This document shows positions 1-9,594 of a stretch of 64,000 bases of DNA, one piece after another. How positions within the stretch are numbered: position 1 is the stretch's first letter; each line of letters starts with the position of its first letter. A model generated the notes under the pieces. That model had not been told where the DNA came from. It saw only the letters and a program-made list of their open reading frames with translations, and searched no databases. Source of the DNA: CAWINY01 sp963837635 (GTDB taxonomy: Bacteria; Acidobacteriota; Terriglobia; Terriglobales; Acidobacteriaceae); assembly GCA_963837635.1 (NCBI GenBank), contig CAWINY010000003.1:372001-436000 (forward strand). Reading direction: 5' to 3'. Position numbers and translations under genes: made by a program.

Positions 1-1
1 C

Positions 2-262
2 ATGCCACTGGTGCTCTCGCTGGCGTGCACGCAGATGCGAATGTCGCCCGCCGAAGCGATTGCCGCCGCCACCATCAACGCGGCCTGCGCACTGCGACTG
101 GCTGAGCGCAAGGGCAGCGTGGAATCGGGCAAAGACGCCGACCTCGCCATCTTTGATGCGGACGATTACCGCGAAATTCCTTACTGGTTTGGCGCCAATC
201 GCTGTGCCGGGGTCGTGATCGGCGGAGAGCTCTTTCAACCAAACCTCAGGGCTGCGGGGTAG
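2..262 (+). CDS. hutI: Imidazolonepropionase, C-terminal fragment (5' end outside window)
   Basis: Only the last 86 or so codons are present; the frame is open to the window edge, so the first ATG here is not the true start. The product hydrolyses imidazolone-5-propionate in cytoplasmic histidine degradation. The text SPAEAIAAATINAACAL followed by GSVESGKDADLAIFD is the C-terminal signature of the amidohydrolase superfamily, and the YREIPYWFGAN segment is typical of HutI. No other hut gene is visible downstream, so any hut operon lies to the left. Another amidohydrolase is possible but less likely. Confidence 0.82.
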   Translation: MPLVLSLACTQMRMSPAEAIAAATINAACALRLAERKGSVESGKDADLAIFDADDYREIPYWFGANRCAGVVIGGELFQPNLRAAG

Positions 263-484
263 CTCAGCCATCAGCCATCAGTTCTCAGCCTTCAGTCTTT
301 GGGGAGAGTCTTAACAACGCAACTGGTGAGCGCAACCATGCGAGAACGGGTCCTCTATTGGAATATTGAAACTGCAGATTCCTCGGCTTCGCTCTGCTCC
401 GCCTCGGAATGACAAAGAATGAGGATTTCCCGACCACTGGGGACTGCGAACTGATAGCTAACAGCTGAGAGCTGATAGCTACCC
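262..484. repeat. Intergenic inverted repeat with 7-bp TCAGNNN-type words
   Basis: The left arm (about 262-300) is a run of TCAGCCA/TCAGTTC/TCAGCCT words with 7-bp period. The right arm (about 440-484) carries related AGCTGAT/AGCTGAG words in the opposite sense. Between them (about 374-420) lies half of another common repeat, with the CCTCGG..GGAATGACAAAG motif. I see no gene between hutI and pilB. Confidence 0.6.
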
Positions 485-597
485 TGACAATTTGTGCCAT
501 TGCCGCCTCATACCGACCCCAACTCCAGCTGCGTTTCCACACGGAAGTACATGACCCTAAAGGAACTAAAGGTAACCCTCCCGGCAGCGGTTCTGGA

Positions 598-626
598 TTG
601 ACACTTTCTGTCAAGCCACATACCCT
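598..626 (+). promoter_or_regulatory. Possible sigma70-type promoter upstream of pilB
   Basis: TTGACA (598-603) is separated by 17 bp from TACCCT (621-626), which matches the -10 consensus weakly. The -35 is part of a perfect dyad, TTGACA-N5-TGTCAA (598-614), which could be an operator. It lies about 115 bp before the pilB start. Confidence 0.35.
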
Positions 627-740
627 GCGACTGGGGTTCCCGGCAACGCGACCTCAACCAGGGTTTCGCGTTCGCTGAGAATCCCGAGTCGTGCCTCGCC
701 AAGCTGGCGGGTACTATCGGGCTCCATGAGGGAACGTACT

Positions 741-2453
741 ATGTCACAACGGCTGGGCGAGCTTCTGGTCAAAGAGAAGCTAGTTACGCCCGAGCAGTTG
801 AACGAGGCAATCAAGGCGCAGCGCGACTCCAACGGTCGCCTGGGCACGGCTGTGGTCAAGCTCGGATACGCCAGCGACGAGGACGTGACGCGCTGCCTCT
901 CGCGCCAGTACGGCATCCCCGCCGTCGATCTTAGCGACCTTGAGATTGACCCGGTAGTGGTCAAGCTGATCCCCTACGAGACCGCCAAACGCCACACTGT
1001 TTTGCCGCTGAGCCGTGCGGGCGCCACGCTGACCATGGCCATGGCCGACCCGGCCAACGTGTACGCGATCGACGAGATCAAGTTCATGACCGGCTTCAAC
1101 GTCGAGCCGATGATCGCGTCGGAAACCGCCGTGATTCGTGCCATCGAGCGGGTGTACGGCACGATCGGGGAGCAAGACCTCGATGTGGTGATGCAGCAGT
1201 TCTCCGAGCCGGATAGCGAAGTCGAGGTGCAGTCGGAGGGAAGCGAGATCGACCTCGCCGACCTGGAGAAGGCCGCCGAGGAAGCCCCGGTCATCAAGCT
1301 GGTGAACATTATCCTGACGGACGCGGTACGCCGTGGCGCCAGTGACATCCATATCGAGCCCTATGAGAAGGAATACCGCGTTCGGTACCGCATCGATGGC
1401 GTGCTGCAGGCGGTCATGAGTCCGCCGGTCAAGCTTAAGGACGCCATCACCTCGCGCGTCAAGATCATGGCCAAGCTGGACATCAGCGAAAAGCGCCTGC
1501 CCCAGGACGGACGCATCATGTTGCGCATGAACATGGGCGGGAAGAAGAAGCAGCTCGATTTCCGCGTCAGCACCCTGCCCACGCTCTGGGGCGAGAAGAT
1601 CGTGCTCCGCCTGCTCGACAAGGAAAACCTGCGGCTGGACATGACCAAGCTGGGCTTCGAGCCTGAGTCCCTGGTCAAGTTTGAACGCGCCATACTGAAG
1701 CCCTACGGCATGGTGCTGGTCACCGGCCCGACCGGTTCGGGCAAGACCAACACGCTGTATTCCTCGATTGCCCGGCTCAACATCCCGGATACCAACATCA
1801 TGACGGCCGAGGACCCGGTTGAGTTCCAGCTTGCCGGGGTGAATCAGGTGCAGATGAAGGAGCAGATCGGGCTGAACTTCGCCGCGGCCTTGCGCTCCTT
1901 CCTGCGGCAGGATCCCAACATCATCCTGGTGGGCGAAATCCGCGACTTTGAAACCGCGGAAATCGCCATCAAGGCCGCGCTCACCGGGCACCTGGTGCTC
2001 TCCACGCTGCACACCAACGGGGCGCCGGAGACCGTCAGCCGCTTGATGAACATGGGCATCGAGCCATTTCTGGTGGCCACCTCCGTGCACCTCATCTGCG
2101 CCCAACGGCTAGTGCGGCGCGTTTGCAGCCAGTGTGCCGAGATCATCGAGGTGCCCAAACAGACCTTGCTGGACGCCGGCTTCACCCCGGAAGAAGCCCA
2201 GCAGGTGCAGATCAAGAAAGGCAAAGGATGCGCCGTCTGCAACAACACGGGCTACAAGGGCCGCACGGGCTTGTACGAAGTCATGGAAATCGACGACGAG
2301 TTGCGTGAGCTGATTCTGGTGGGCGCTTCCGCCTTGGAACTGAAGAAGAAGGCGATCGAACGCGGCATGATCACGCTTCGCCGCAGCGGGCTGTGCAAGA
2401 TCATGGCGGGCATGACCAGCCTGGAAGAAGTCGCGAGAGAGACAGTGCATTGA
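741..2453 (+). CDS. pilB: Type IV pilus extension ATPase PilB (GspE/PulE family)
   Basis: This cytoplasmic hexameric ATPase powers pilus assembly. The N-terminal MshEN-type domain (MSQRLGELLVKEKLVTPEQL) precedes the GspE core. Walker A GPTGSGKT is near residues 329-336, followed by an Asp box, Walker B (NIILVGEIRD) and a His box (TGHLVLSTLHTN). A four-cysteine zinc motif (CSQC, then CAVC) near the C-terminus separates PilB from PilT. I choose ATG 741 over ATG 726 because GAGGGA (728-733) sits at correct spacing, giving 570 residues. It heads a pilB-pilT-pilC-pilS-pilR series. Confidence 0.95.
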   Translation: MSQRLGELLVKEKLVTPEQLNEAIKAQRDSNGRLGTAVVKLGYASDEDVTRCLSRQYGIPAVDLSDLEIDPVVVKLIPYETAKRHTVLPLSRAGATLTMAMADPANVYAIDEIKFMTGFNVEPMIASETAVIRAIERVYGTIGEQDLDVVMQQFSEPDSEVEVQSEGSEIDLADLEKAAEEAPVIKLVNIILTDAVRRGASDIHIEPYEKEYRVRYRIDGVLQAVMSPPVKLKDAITSRVKIMAKLDISEKRLPQDGRIMLRMNMGGKKKQLDFRVSTLPTLWGEKIVLRLLDKENLRLDMTKLGFEPESLVKFERAILKPYGMVLVTGPTGSGKTNTLYSSIARLNIPDTNIMTAEDPVEFQLAGVNQVQMKEQIGLNFAAALRSFLRQDPNIILVGEIRDFETAEIAIKAALTGHLVLSTLHTNGAPETVSRLMNMGIEPFLVATSVHLICAQRLVRRVCSQCAEIIEVPKQTLLDAGFTPEEAQQVQIKKGKGCAVCNNTGYKGRTGLYEVMEIDDELRELILVGASALELKKKAIERGMITLRRSGLCKIMAGMTSLEEVARETVH

Positions 2454-2541
2454 GGTAAGAGGTAACAGGTGTCAGGTAGCAGGCTGCCGGTCTTGGACGG
2501 CCACTCACCTGATGACTGATACCTGTTACCTGTTATCCCGA
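2454..2541. repeat. CAGGTAN heptamer inverted repeat (copy A)
   Basis: The left arm reads GGTAACAGGTGTCAGGTAGC and the right arm ACTGATACCTGTTACCTG, the reverse complement of the same 7-bp CAGGTAN words. It fills the pilB-pilT junction. The same family recurs near 18665, 41984/42428, 44872/45086 and 47590/47700. Confidence 0.75.
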
Positions 2542-2591
2542 GTCGTTAGTTGCTGATCGTTGGCGTGAAGCGATCTCGGATAGAGGATCTT

Positions 2592-3710
2592 ATGGCAGCT
2601 GGGCTTAACGAATTACTCAAACGTATGCTGGAGATGGAGGGCAGCGATCTGCACCTCACCACCGGCACCCCGCCCCAGGTGCGCGTCAGCGGCGCGCTGC
2701 AACCGCTGGATCTGCCTCCGCTGAACGCCGCGGAAACCAAGCAACTGGCGTACAGCGTCATGACCGATGCGCAGAAGCACCGCTTCGAGGAGACGCTGGA
2801 ACTCGACTTCTCCTTTGGCCTGAAGGGCGTGGCCCGCTACCGCGCCAACGTCTTCAACCAGCGCGGCGCCACCGCGGCCGTGTTCCGCATCATCCCGTTC
2901 GAGATCAAGTCCTTTCAGCAATTGAACCTACCCCCGGTGGTGGCCAAGCTGTGCGACAAGCCGCGCGGGCTCATCCTGGTGACGGGGCCAACCGGCTCGG
3001 GCAAATCGACCACGCTGGCGGCCATGATCGACAAGATCAACACCGAGCGGCACGAACACATTTTGACCATCGAAGACCCGATCGAGTTCGTGCATCAGCA
3101 CAAGAGCTGCATCGTCAATCAGCGCGAGGTGCATGCGGACACGCGTTCCTTCACCGACGCGCTGCGGGCGGCGCTGCGCGAAGATCCCGACGTGGTGCTG
3201 ATCGGCGAGATGCGCGACCTGGAGACGGTGGAGGCGGCGCTGCGCATCGCCGAAACCGGCCACCTCACGCTGGCCACGCTGCACACCAACTCGGCGTCCT
3301 CGACCATCAACCGCATCATTGATGTCTTTCCCTCGCACCAGCAGTCGCAGATCCGAGCGCAGCTTTCTATCGTGCTGGAGGGAATTCTCTGCCAGTCGCT
3401 GCTCTCCAAGATGGGCGGCATGGGCCGGGCGATGGCGATGGAGATCCTGGTACCCAATTCCGCCATTCGCAACCTGATCCGGGAGGACAAGATTCACCAG
3501 ATATATTCCGCCATGCAGTCGGGCCAGGACAAATACGGCATGCAGACGTTGAACCAGTGCTTGGCCACGCTTCACCTGCAACGGCAGATCACGTTGGAAA
3601 CCGCTCTGCAGCGTTCGTCGAATCCGGACGAGCTACAGGAAATGATCAACCGCGGCGCCGGGATCGTCGGCGCCCGCAGCAGCGGCGCCGCCGGCAACAC
3701 ACGGCGGTAG
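2592..3710 (+). CDS. pilT: Type IV pilus retraction ATPase PilT
   Basis: PilT depolymerises the pilus and drives twitching motility from the inner-membrane base. The text LLKRMLEMEGSDLHLTTG is the conserved PilT N-terminus. Walker A GPTGSGKS is near residues 132-139, with Walker B (DVVLIGEMRD), the His box (TGHLTLATLHTN) and the PilT-specific AIRNLIRE motif near the C-terminus. A TTG start at 2550 is possible, but ATG 2592 with AGAGGA just upstream fits the family start and gives 372 residues. The C-terminal tail is Gly/Ser/Arg-rich. Confidence 0.95.
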   Translation: MAAGLNELLKRMLEMEGSDLHLTTGTPPQVRVSGALQPLDLPPLNAAETKQLAYSVMTDAQKHRFEETLELDFSFGLKGVARYRANVFNQRGATAAVFRIIPFEIKSFQQLNLPPVVAKLCDKPRGLILVTGPTGSGKSTTLAAMIDKINTERHEHILTIEDPIEFVHQHKSCIVNQREVHADTRSFTDALRAALREDPDVVLIGEMRDLETVEAALRIAETGHLTLATLHTNSASSTINRIIDVFPSHQQSQIRAQLSIVLEGILCQSLLSKMGGMGRAMAMEILVPNSAIRNLIREDKIHQIYSAMQSGQDKYGMQTLNQCLATLHLQRQITLETALQRSSNPDELQEMINRGAGIVGARSSGAAGNTRR

Positions 3711-3784
3711 CGTGCTGTGAACATATTGGGGAACCTGCCCTCAGCGGCTAAAGCCACTTAGGAGCCAGATAGCGGAGGATTCAG

Positions 3785-4993
3785 ATGCCGGTATTTACCT
3801 TTAGCGGCCGCTCCTCGACGGGAGAACGTATCTCCGGCCAACGAGTCGCCGAGAACAAGCAAGTGCTCGCGGTCACCTTGCGCCGGGAACGGATTACGCC
3901 CTCGGCCATCAAGGAAAAGGGCAAGGAATTCGTCTTGCCGACCTTCGGCAGCAGCAAGGTGGACGTCAAGGACATGGCCATCTTCTTTCGCCAGTTCTCG
4001 GTGATGATCGACGCCGGGCTCCCCTTGGTGCAATGCCTGGAGATCATGGCCGCCAATCAGGAAAACCACGCCTTCCAAAACACCCTGACTGCGGTGCGCA
4101 CCAGCGTTGAGGGCGGCTCCACGCTGGCCAATGCCATGCGCCAGCACCCGAAGGTGTTCGACGCCCTCACCAGCAACATGGTGGAGGCGGGCGAGACCGG
4201 CGGCATTCTGGACGTCATTCTGCAACGCCTGTCGTCCTATGTCGAGAAGACGGTCAAGTTGCGGTCCGCGGTGAAATCCGCGCTGATTTATCCCATCTCG
4301 GTGATCAGTCTGGCCGTGCTCATCGTGGGCGGGCTGTTGAAGTTCGTGGTCCCGATCTTTGCCAAGATGTTCGACGGACTGGGGGTGGAACTTCCCCTGG
4401 CGACGCGCATGGTCATGGGGTTGTCCGCATTCGTATCCGCCACCTGGTGGGTGTTCATTTTCGGCTCGGTGGCCTTGTTCTTCGGCATCAAGCAGTTCCG
4501 CAAGATTCCCAAGGGCCGCATGATGTGGGACACGATGCTGCTGAAGTTGCCGGTCCTGGGGATTCTGCTGCGCAAGATCGCGGTGGCCCGCTTCACTCGC
4601 ACCCTGGGTACGCTCATCACCTCGGGCGTTCCCATCCTGGAAGGGCTGGACATCACGGCCCGGACCTCCGGCAATGGGGTGATCGAAGAAGCCCTGTTGA
4701 AAGTACGCAAGGCGATTGAGGAAGGCCGCACCATTGTGGATCCGCTCCGGGAAAGCAACATCTTTCCCAACATGGTGACGCAGATGATCGGCGTGGGCGA
4801 AGCCACCGGCGCCATGGATGCCATGCTGCAAAAGATCGCCGACTTTTACGAGGATGAAGTGGAGGCTGCCACCAAGAACCTGCTGACCTTGATGGAGCCA
4901 ATGTTGATCGCCTTTCTCGGGGTTAGCGTGGGCGGCATCGTGATTTCGCTGTACATGCCGCTGTTTAAGATGATCGGCAAGCTGGCCGGCTAG
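3785..4993 (+). CDS. pilC: Type IV pilus inner-membrane platform protein PilC (GspF family)
   Basis: PilC is the polytopic inner-membrane platform that couples PilB and PilT to pilin. The 402-residue length is normal. Two GspF repeats are visible, the first starting at DMAIFFRQFSVMIDAGLPL and the second at VARFTRTLGTLITSGVPIL. Hydrophobic segments follow the first repeat (IYPISVISLAVLIVGGLL and the WWVFIFGSVALFFG region) and end the protein (MLIAFLGVSVGGIVISLY). The start is supported by GGAGGA at 3774-3779. Confidence 0.95.
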   Translation: MPVFTFSGRSSTGERISGQRVAENKQVLAVTLRRERITPSAIKEKGKEFVLPTFGSSKVDVKDMAIFFRQFSVMIDAGLPLVQCLEIMAANQENHAFQNTLTAVRTSVEGGSTLANAMRQHPKVFDALTSNMVEAGETGGILDVILQRLSSYVEKTVKLRSAVKSALIYPISVISLAVLIVGGLLKFVVPIFAKMFDGLGVELPLATRMVMGLSAFVSATWWVFIFGSVALFFGIKQFRKIPKGRMMWDTMLLKLPVLGILLRKIAVARFTRTLGTLITSGVPILEGLDITARTSGNGVIEEALLKVRKAIEEGRTIVDPLRESNIFPNMVTQMIGVGEATGAMDAMLQKIADFYEDEVEAATKNLLTLMEPMLIAFLGVSVGGIVISLYMPLFKMIGKLAG

Positions 4994-4997
4994 ATTT

Positions 4998-5048
4998 CAG
5001 TGGCCAGTGGCCAGTGATCAGTGACGAGTCACTGATCACTAGCCACTG
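4998..5048. repeat. CAGTGNN heptamer inverted repeat
   Basis: CAGTGGC-CAGTGGC-CAGTGAT-CAGTGAC words (7-bp period) are followed at once by GAGTCACTGATCACTAGCCACTG, broken here as GAGTCACTGATCACT and AGCCACTG. It is a compact hairpin in the pilC-pilS gap and a different word from the CAGGTAN family with the same architecture. Confidence 0.7.
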
Positions 5049-5059
5049 CTCTTCAGCAA

Positions 5060-6835
5060 ATGGCGAATTCCTCTCCCAAGACGATCGAACGCGGCTGGCT
5101 GGAATGGCTGGCAAAGGTGCGCTTGGCTTTGATCACCTTGCTGCTGGGCATCGAGGCCGCAGTGGTGGCCCTCACCCCGAGCCATCTTCCCAAGCGCATG
5201 TTCGTCCTGATTATCGCGCTGGGATATGTGGTTGCCGCGGTTCATGGCTGGCTGCTGCGCATCTGGCGCGACGACCAACGGCAAGCCAAGTTGCAGATCT
5301 TCACCGACCTGTGCTTTGCCACGAGCATCCTGTATGTAACCGGAGGATCCGACAGCCCGTTCAACTTCCTGTACCCGCTGATCATCGTCATGGCCAGCAT
5401 GCTGCTGCCCCGGATGTGGACGCTGTTCACCTCGCTGCTGGCGTTTCTCATGTTTGGCGCCGTGGTCGAACTCGGCTCGTTGGGCGTGATTCGCAGCTAC
5501 GCCACCGGCCCCACGGAGATGAAGGCGCTACTGGCGATCGTCTGCATCAATCTGTTCGCGTTTGTGGCGGTCGCCCTTTTGGCGTCCATGTTGAGCAGCA
5601 AGCTCCGCCAGATGCGGGGACAGTTGCAGGTGCAGCGGGGTGCGCTCGAGGATCTGCAGGCCCTGCACAGCAATGTCCTGCAGTCGATCAATGGCGGCCT
5701 GATCACCACCGACCTGCAGCGCCGGATCGCGCTCATCAACCCCGCCGCCGAGCGTCTGCTGGAACGTTCTGCCCAGGAGGTGCTCGGCCAACCCATCGAC
5801 AGTTTTTTTTATTTCGGCGATCGCGGGCCGGACGCGGCCTTCTCCCGCTTCGAGCTGCCCTGCGCCACCCCCAGCGGCAAAACCAAGATCGTGGGCCTGA
5901 CCCTCTCGCCCTTGGCGGTTGCGGAGCGGGGCGTGGTCGGCCACATCTACTCGTTTACCGACCTGACGAAAGTGCGCCGCCTGGAACAAGAGGTCCGCCT
6001 CAGCGATCGCATGGCCGCAGTCGGACGGCTCTCTTCCGCGATTGCGCACGAGATCCGGAATCCTCTGACCTCGCTCGCCGGCTCCGCGCAGATGCTGCAC
6101 TCCGCGGCCGGCATGGACGAGGACCAGCGCACCTTACTAGAAATCATCAAGCGCGAATCCGAGCGGCTCAACAAGATTGTCTCCCAGTTCCTGGCTTATT
6201 CCCGCGAAAAGGCATGTCGCATTGAGCACCGCGATCTGATCTCGCTGCTGGAGGATACGCTGCGTCTTCTCGAAAACCGCCCGGAACTTGCCGGGCCCGA
6301 GCCGCGCATCCGCATTGTTCGCCACTACGAGGAGAGCTCCGCGTTGGCTGAGGTCGATGGCGATCAGATGAAACAGGTGTTCTGGAATATTTGCGAGAAC
6401 GCGGTACGAGCGATGGCGAAAGGCGGTGAGCTAACGGTCAGGGTACGGGCGGCGGGCGACTGCTGGGCAATTGGATTCGCCGACACGGGCGGCGGCGTCG
6501 AGGAGCAGAAGCTTGAGCACATGTTCGAACCGTTCCAAGCGGCCTTTGCGCGCGGCACGGGTTTGGGATTGGCAATCGTGTATCAGATCGTGAAAGCCCA
6601 CGAGGGGACGGTCAACGTGCAATCCGCGCCGGGACGAGGCACGGAGTTCACCGTCGAACTGAAGCGCGCGCAAACGGTAGGCACCGGGGTCCCCGAAACG
6701 CGCGCCAACGCGTTTGGGGGTGGAAGCGCCGAGGTTGCTCTGGCTAGCGTAGGCCCGCGGATCCCCGCGCTGGTTGAGGGGGATCAGCAGGAGACTTCGA
6801 GCGCGGCGAGCGCGGGAGGCACCGTTCGTGGATAG
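5060..6835 (+). CDS. pilS: PilS-like membrane sensor histidine kinase
   Basis: The N-terminal ~190 residues hold about six hydrophobic segments, matching the PilS membrane domain. A short coiled-coil leads to a PAS domain (about 190-300, LHSNVLQSINGGLITTDLQRRI). The H-box AHEIRNPLTS puts the phosphorylated histidine at about residue 330. An ATPase domain follows with N (FWNICENAVRA), G1 (FADTGGG) and G2 (GTGLGLAI) boxes. It overlaps the regulator gene by 8 bp. In known systems PilS/PilR senses pilin and controls pilA through sigma54; pilA is not in this window. The C-terminal ~55 residues are low-complexity. Confidence 0.88.
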   Translation: MANSSPKTIERGWLEWLAKVRLALITLLLGIEAAVVALTPSHLPKRMFVLIIALGYVVAAVHGWLLRIWRDDQRQAKLQIFTDLCFATSILYVTGGSDSPFNFLYPLIIVMASMLLPRMWTLFTSLLAFLMFGAVVELGSLGVIRSYATGPTEMKALLAIVCINLFAFVAVALLASMLSSKLRQMRGQLQVQRGALEDLQALHSNVLQSINGGLITTDLQRRIALINPAAERLLERSAQEVLGQPIDSFFYFGDRGPDAAFSRFELPCATPSGKTKIVGLTLSPLAVAERGVVGHIYSFTDLTKVRRLEQEVRLSDRMAAVGRLSSAIAHEIRNPLTSLAGSAQMLHSAAGMDEDQRTLLEIIKRESERLNKIVSQFLAYSREKACRIEHRDLISLLEDTLRLLENRPELAGPEPRIRIVRHYEESSALAEVDGDQMKQVFWNICENAVRAMAKGGELTVRVRAAGDCWAIGFADTGGGVEEQKLEHMFEPFQAAFARGTGLGLAIVYQIVKAHEGTVNVQSAPGRGTEFTVELKRAQTVGTGVPETRANAFGGGSAEVALASVGPRIPALVEGDQQETSSAASAGGTVRG

Positions 6836-8252
6836 CTACCTGGGCAATGTCCTGATCTGCGACGACGAACCCGACATTTGCACCATGCTGTATATCGCCT
6901 TGCACCGCGAGGGCTACAAGGTCGAGACCGTCACCTCGGGCGAAGCCGCCATGCAGAAGATCGGCTCCGCGCTCTACGACGTGATCCTCAGCGACATCAA
7001 AATGCCCGGCAGCGTGGACGGGATCGAGGTGATGCGCTACGCCCACGATACTTCGCCAGACTCCGAGCGCATCGTCATCACCGCCCACGAAGATTTCGAA
7101 GTGGCGCGCACCATCGCGCAATCCGGGGGCGTATTCCAGTTCATCGTGAAGGGTCCGAGCCTGCCCCAGATGGTCACGCATTCGGTGCGCGAAGCGCTCG
7201 CCAAGGTGCAACTCAAGCGCAAGAACATCGGCTACCGGCTGGACGCCAACGCGCGCAATCCGCTGGACAACATCGTCGGCACCAGCCGCTCGATGAACCG
7301 GCTCAAAGACACCATCCGGGCGGTCGCTTCCACCGCGAGCACGGTGCTGATCCATGGCGAGAGCGGCACCGGCAAGGAACTGGTGGCGCGCGCGGTGCAC
7401 GGCTGCTCACTACGCGCCACTGAGCCGTTTGTCTGCGTGAACTGCGGCGCCTTTCCCGAGACCCTGTTGGAAAGCGAGCTGTTCGGATACGTCAAGGGGG
7501 CATTCACCGGCGCGATTCAGAACAAGCGCGGCTTGTTCGAGGTGGCCGACGGCGGCACCATCTTCCTGGACGAGATCAGCGAGATGAGCCTCGCCATGCA
7601 GGTAAGGCTGCTTCGGGTTCTGCAGGAGCACACTCTTCGACCCGTGGGCGGAACGGCGGAGACGTCCATCGACGTGCGGGTCATCGCCGCCACCAACAAG
7701 CAACTGCATGAGATGGTCCAGGAGAGGACGTTTCGCGAGGATCTCTATTATCGGCTCAGCGTCATCCCCATCGAAGTGCCACCGCTGCGGGAGCGTCCGG
7801 AAGACATTCCGCTGCTGGCCAACCATTTTCTGAAGAAGTTCGCACCCAAGGCCGGCAAGAGCGTTGCGCGCCTGGAGCGCCATTCGATTGAGCACCTCGA
7901 TGGATACGATTGGCCGGGCAACGTGCGTCAGCTGGAGAACACCATCGAACGGGCGGTCGCGCTTTCCACAAACCATGAACTCGTAGTCGATCTCCCGGAC
8001 GAGCGACTCCGCGCCCGAGCCGCGGCCGCAGGGGCCAACGGGGGTACAGCTCCCGGCATCCTTCCGCCCAACCCAAGCGCGTTATCGCTCCCACCCACGG
8101 GCGTGGACATGGAAATTTACGTCGCCGACCTGGAACGCACCATGATTAAAGAGGCGCTGCGCCAGTCGAATAATGTCCAGACCCGGGCCGCCAGCCTGCT
8201 GAAGGTTTCCTACCGTTCGTTCCGGCATTTGTTGAAGAAATACGATTTGTAG
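6828..8252 (+). CDS. pilR: PilR-like sigma54-dependent response regulator (NtrC family)
   Basis: The receiver domain has the acidic pair in ICDDEPD and the phospho-acceptor Asp near residue 56 (LSDIKMPG). The AAA+ domain has Walker A GESGTGKE, the sigma54-contact loop GAFTGA, Walker B GTIFLDEIS and an arginine-finger region (REDLYYRLSVI). A Fis-type helix-turn-helix closes the protein (NNVQTRAASLLKVSYRSFRHLLKKY). The start is GTG 6828: GGGAGG lies at 6814-6819 and the overlap implies coupling to pilS. Length is 474 residues. An ISAzo13 element begins 50 bp downstream and may have separated pilR from other pil genes. Confidence 0.9.
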   Translation: MDSYLGNVLICDDEPDICTMLYIALHREGYKVETVTSGEAAMQKIGSALYDVILSDIKMPGSVDGIEVMRYAHDTSPDSERIVITAHEDFEVARTIAQSGGVFQFIVKGPSLPQMVTHSVREALAKVQLKRKNIGYRLDANARNPLDNIVGTSRSMNRLKDTIRAVASTASTVLIHGESGTGKELVARAVHGCSLRATEPFVCVNCGAFPETLLESELFGYVKGAFTGAIQNKRGLFEVADGGTIFLDEISEMSLAMQVRLLRVLQEHTLRPVGGTAETSIDVRVIAATNKQLHEMVQERTFREDLYYRLSVIPIEVPPLRERPEDIPLLANHFLKKFAPKAGKSVARLERHSIEHLDGYDWPGNVRQLENTIERAVALSTNHELVVDLPDERLRARAAAAGANGGTAPGILPPNPSALSLPPTGVDMEIYVADLERTMIKEALRQSNNVQTRAASLLKVSYRSFRHLLKKYDL

Positions 8253-8301
8253 CAAGCTGACTTGGGATTTGACCCAATATGGCGAAACCACAGTTAGGAA
8301 C

Positions 8302-9576
8302 CGTAAATAAATAACGTTTACATCTACTATCCTGATCTGTTATTACGGTGGGCATGGACTCGGATGCCCAGCTCGGCCGGTACTTTGCTGGCATGTGGCC
8401 GCATCTGGACGAACACGCTCGGCGTTTGGTGGCTGCCAGCGAAGCTTTGGAACTGGGCTATGGCGGCATCTCGCGAGTCAGCCGCGCCTGCGGCCTATCG
8501 CGGGTCACGTTGACCAAGGGTATCGAGGAATTGAAAGCCGCGCCGCTGGCCCCGGGCCGGATTCGCCACGAGGGCGGCGGACGACACTCGTTGACGTCCA
8601 GCGATCCCGGCATGGCGCCCGCCTTGGACAGCATGGTCGAACCCACGGCACGCGGCGACCCGCAGTCGCCCTTGCGCTGGACCTGCAAGAGCGCCCGCAC
8701 GCTGGCGGCGGAACTAACAGCCCGGCACCACCCGGTCAGCCACACCAAAGTGACCCAACTCCTGCGAGAGAGTGGCTACAGCCTGCAGGGCAATCGCAAG
8801 ACGGAGGAAGGGGATGACCATCCCGATCGTGACGCGCAGTTCCGTCATATCAATAGCGCCGTCAAACGCGCTTTGCGGGCAGGCGAGCCCGTCATTTCCG
8901 TGGACACGAAGAAGAAAGAACTGATCGGTAACTACCAAAACCAGGGCCGCCAGTGGCGCCAAACCGGAACGGCGGATAAGGTCAACGGACATGATTTTCC
9001 CGGTCCCGATGTACCCCGCGCCTATCCCTACGGAATCTACGACCTGGGGCGCAACGCGGGCTTCGTCAACGTGGGCACGGACCACGACACGGGGGCCTTC
9101 GCGGTGGCTTCGATTCGGGGCTGGTGGCGCGCCGACGGCCGGAACCTGTATCTGGGGGCACGGCGACTGCTGATCACCGCCGATGGCGGGGGTAGCAACG
9201 GCTGGCGGCTGCGACTGTGGAAATGGGAGTTACAGCGTCTGGCCGACCAGACCGGGCTGATACTGATGGTCTGCCATTTTCCGCCGGGCACGAGCAAATG
9301 GAATAAGGTGGAGCATCGGTTGTTTTCCTTCATTTCGTCCAACTGGCGCGGCGAGCCGCTACGCGATTATGAGACGGTGGTACGGCTGATCGCCGGAACG
9401 ACGACGGCCAAGGGTTTGAAAGTGACCTGCCGCCTAGATCACCGCAAGTATCCCGTGGGGCGAAAGATCACGGATGAAGAGTTTGCCCATGTCAACCTCA
9501 AGCCAGACAAATTCCATGGTGAGTGGAACTACACCATTCATCCAAGCAACTAGGTTGTAAATGTTATATATTTACG
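8302..9576 (+). mobile_element. ISAzo13-family insertion sequence
   Basis: The left end GTAAATAAATAACGTTTACA (8303-8322) is matched at the right end by the reverse complement GTAAATATATAACATTTACA (9556-9575), 18 of 20 identical; one more complementary base pair at 8302/9576 extends it. One transposase fills the interior. I could not fix a target-site duplication, so the exact borders are uncertain by a few bases. Confidence 0.85.
8354..9553 (+). CDS. ISAzo13-family transposase
   Basis: About 399 residues. The N-terminal helix-turn-helix (GGISRVSRACGLSRVTLTKGI) is followed by a DDE-type core: VISVDTKKKELIGNY, LITADGGGSNG, then the SKWNKVEHRLFSFIS segment with the catalytic acid. These are the recurring blocks of the ISAzo13/Rhodopirellula-type family. 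The frame is intact from end to end, so the copy may be active. The ATG at 8354 is chosen over GTG 8348; neither has a strong ribosome site. Confidence 0.9.
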   Translation: MDSDAQLGRYFAGMWPHLDEHARRLVAASEALELGYGGISRVSRACGLSRVTLTKGIEELKAAPLAPGRIRHEGGGRHSLTSSDPGMAPALDSMVEPTARGDPQSPLRWTCKSARTLAAELTARHHPVSHTKVTQLLRESGYSLQGNRKTEEGDDHPDRDAQFRHINSAVKRALRAGEPVISVDTKKKELIGNYQNQGRQWRQTGTADKVNGHDFPGPDVPRAYPYGIYDLGRNAGFVNVGTDHDTGAFAVASIRGWWRADGRNLYLGARRLLITADGGGSNGWRLRLWKWELQRLADQTGLILMVCHFPPGTSKWNKVEHRLFSFISSNWRGEPLRDYETVVRLIAGTTTAKGLKVTCRLDHRKYPVGRKITDEEFAHVNLKPDKFHGEWNYTIHPSN

Positions 9577-9594
9577 CCGCCTTAGTGGAAGGAG

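Noticed and set aside
780..2105. Long minus-strand open frame (441 codons) opposite pilB
   Set aside because: His/Asp/Val/Gln-rich shadow of a clear PilB frame; no family motif. Similar long shadows opposite pilC (3758-4831), the permease (15396-16064), the radical SAM gene (27561-28895) and atpA (59757-60482) were also dropped.
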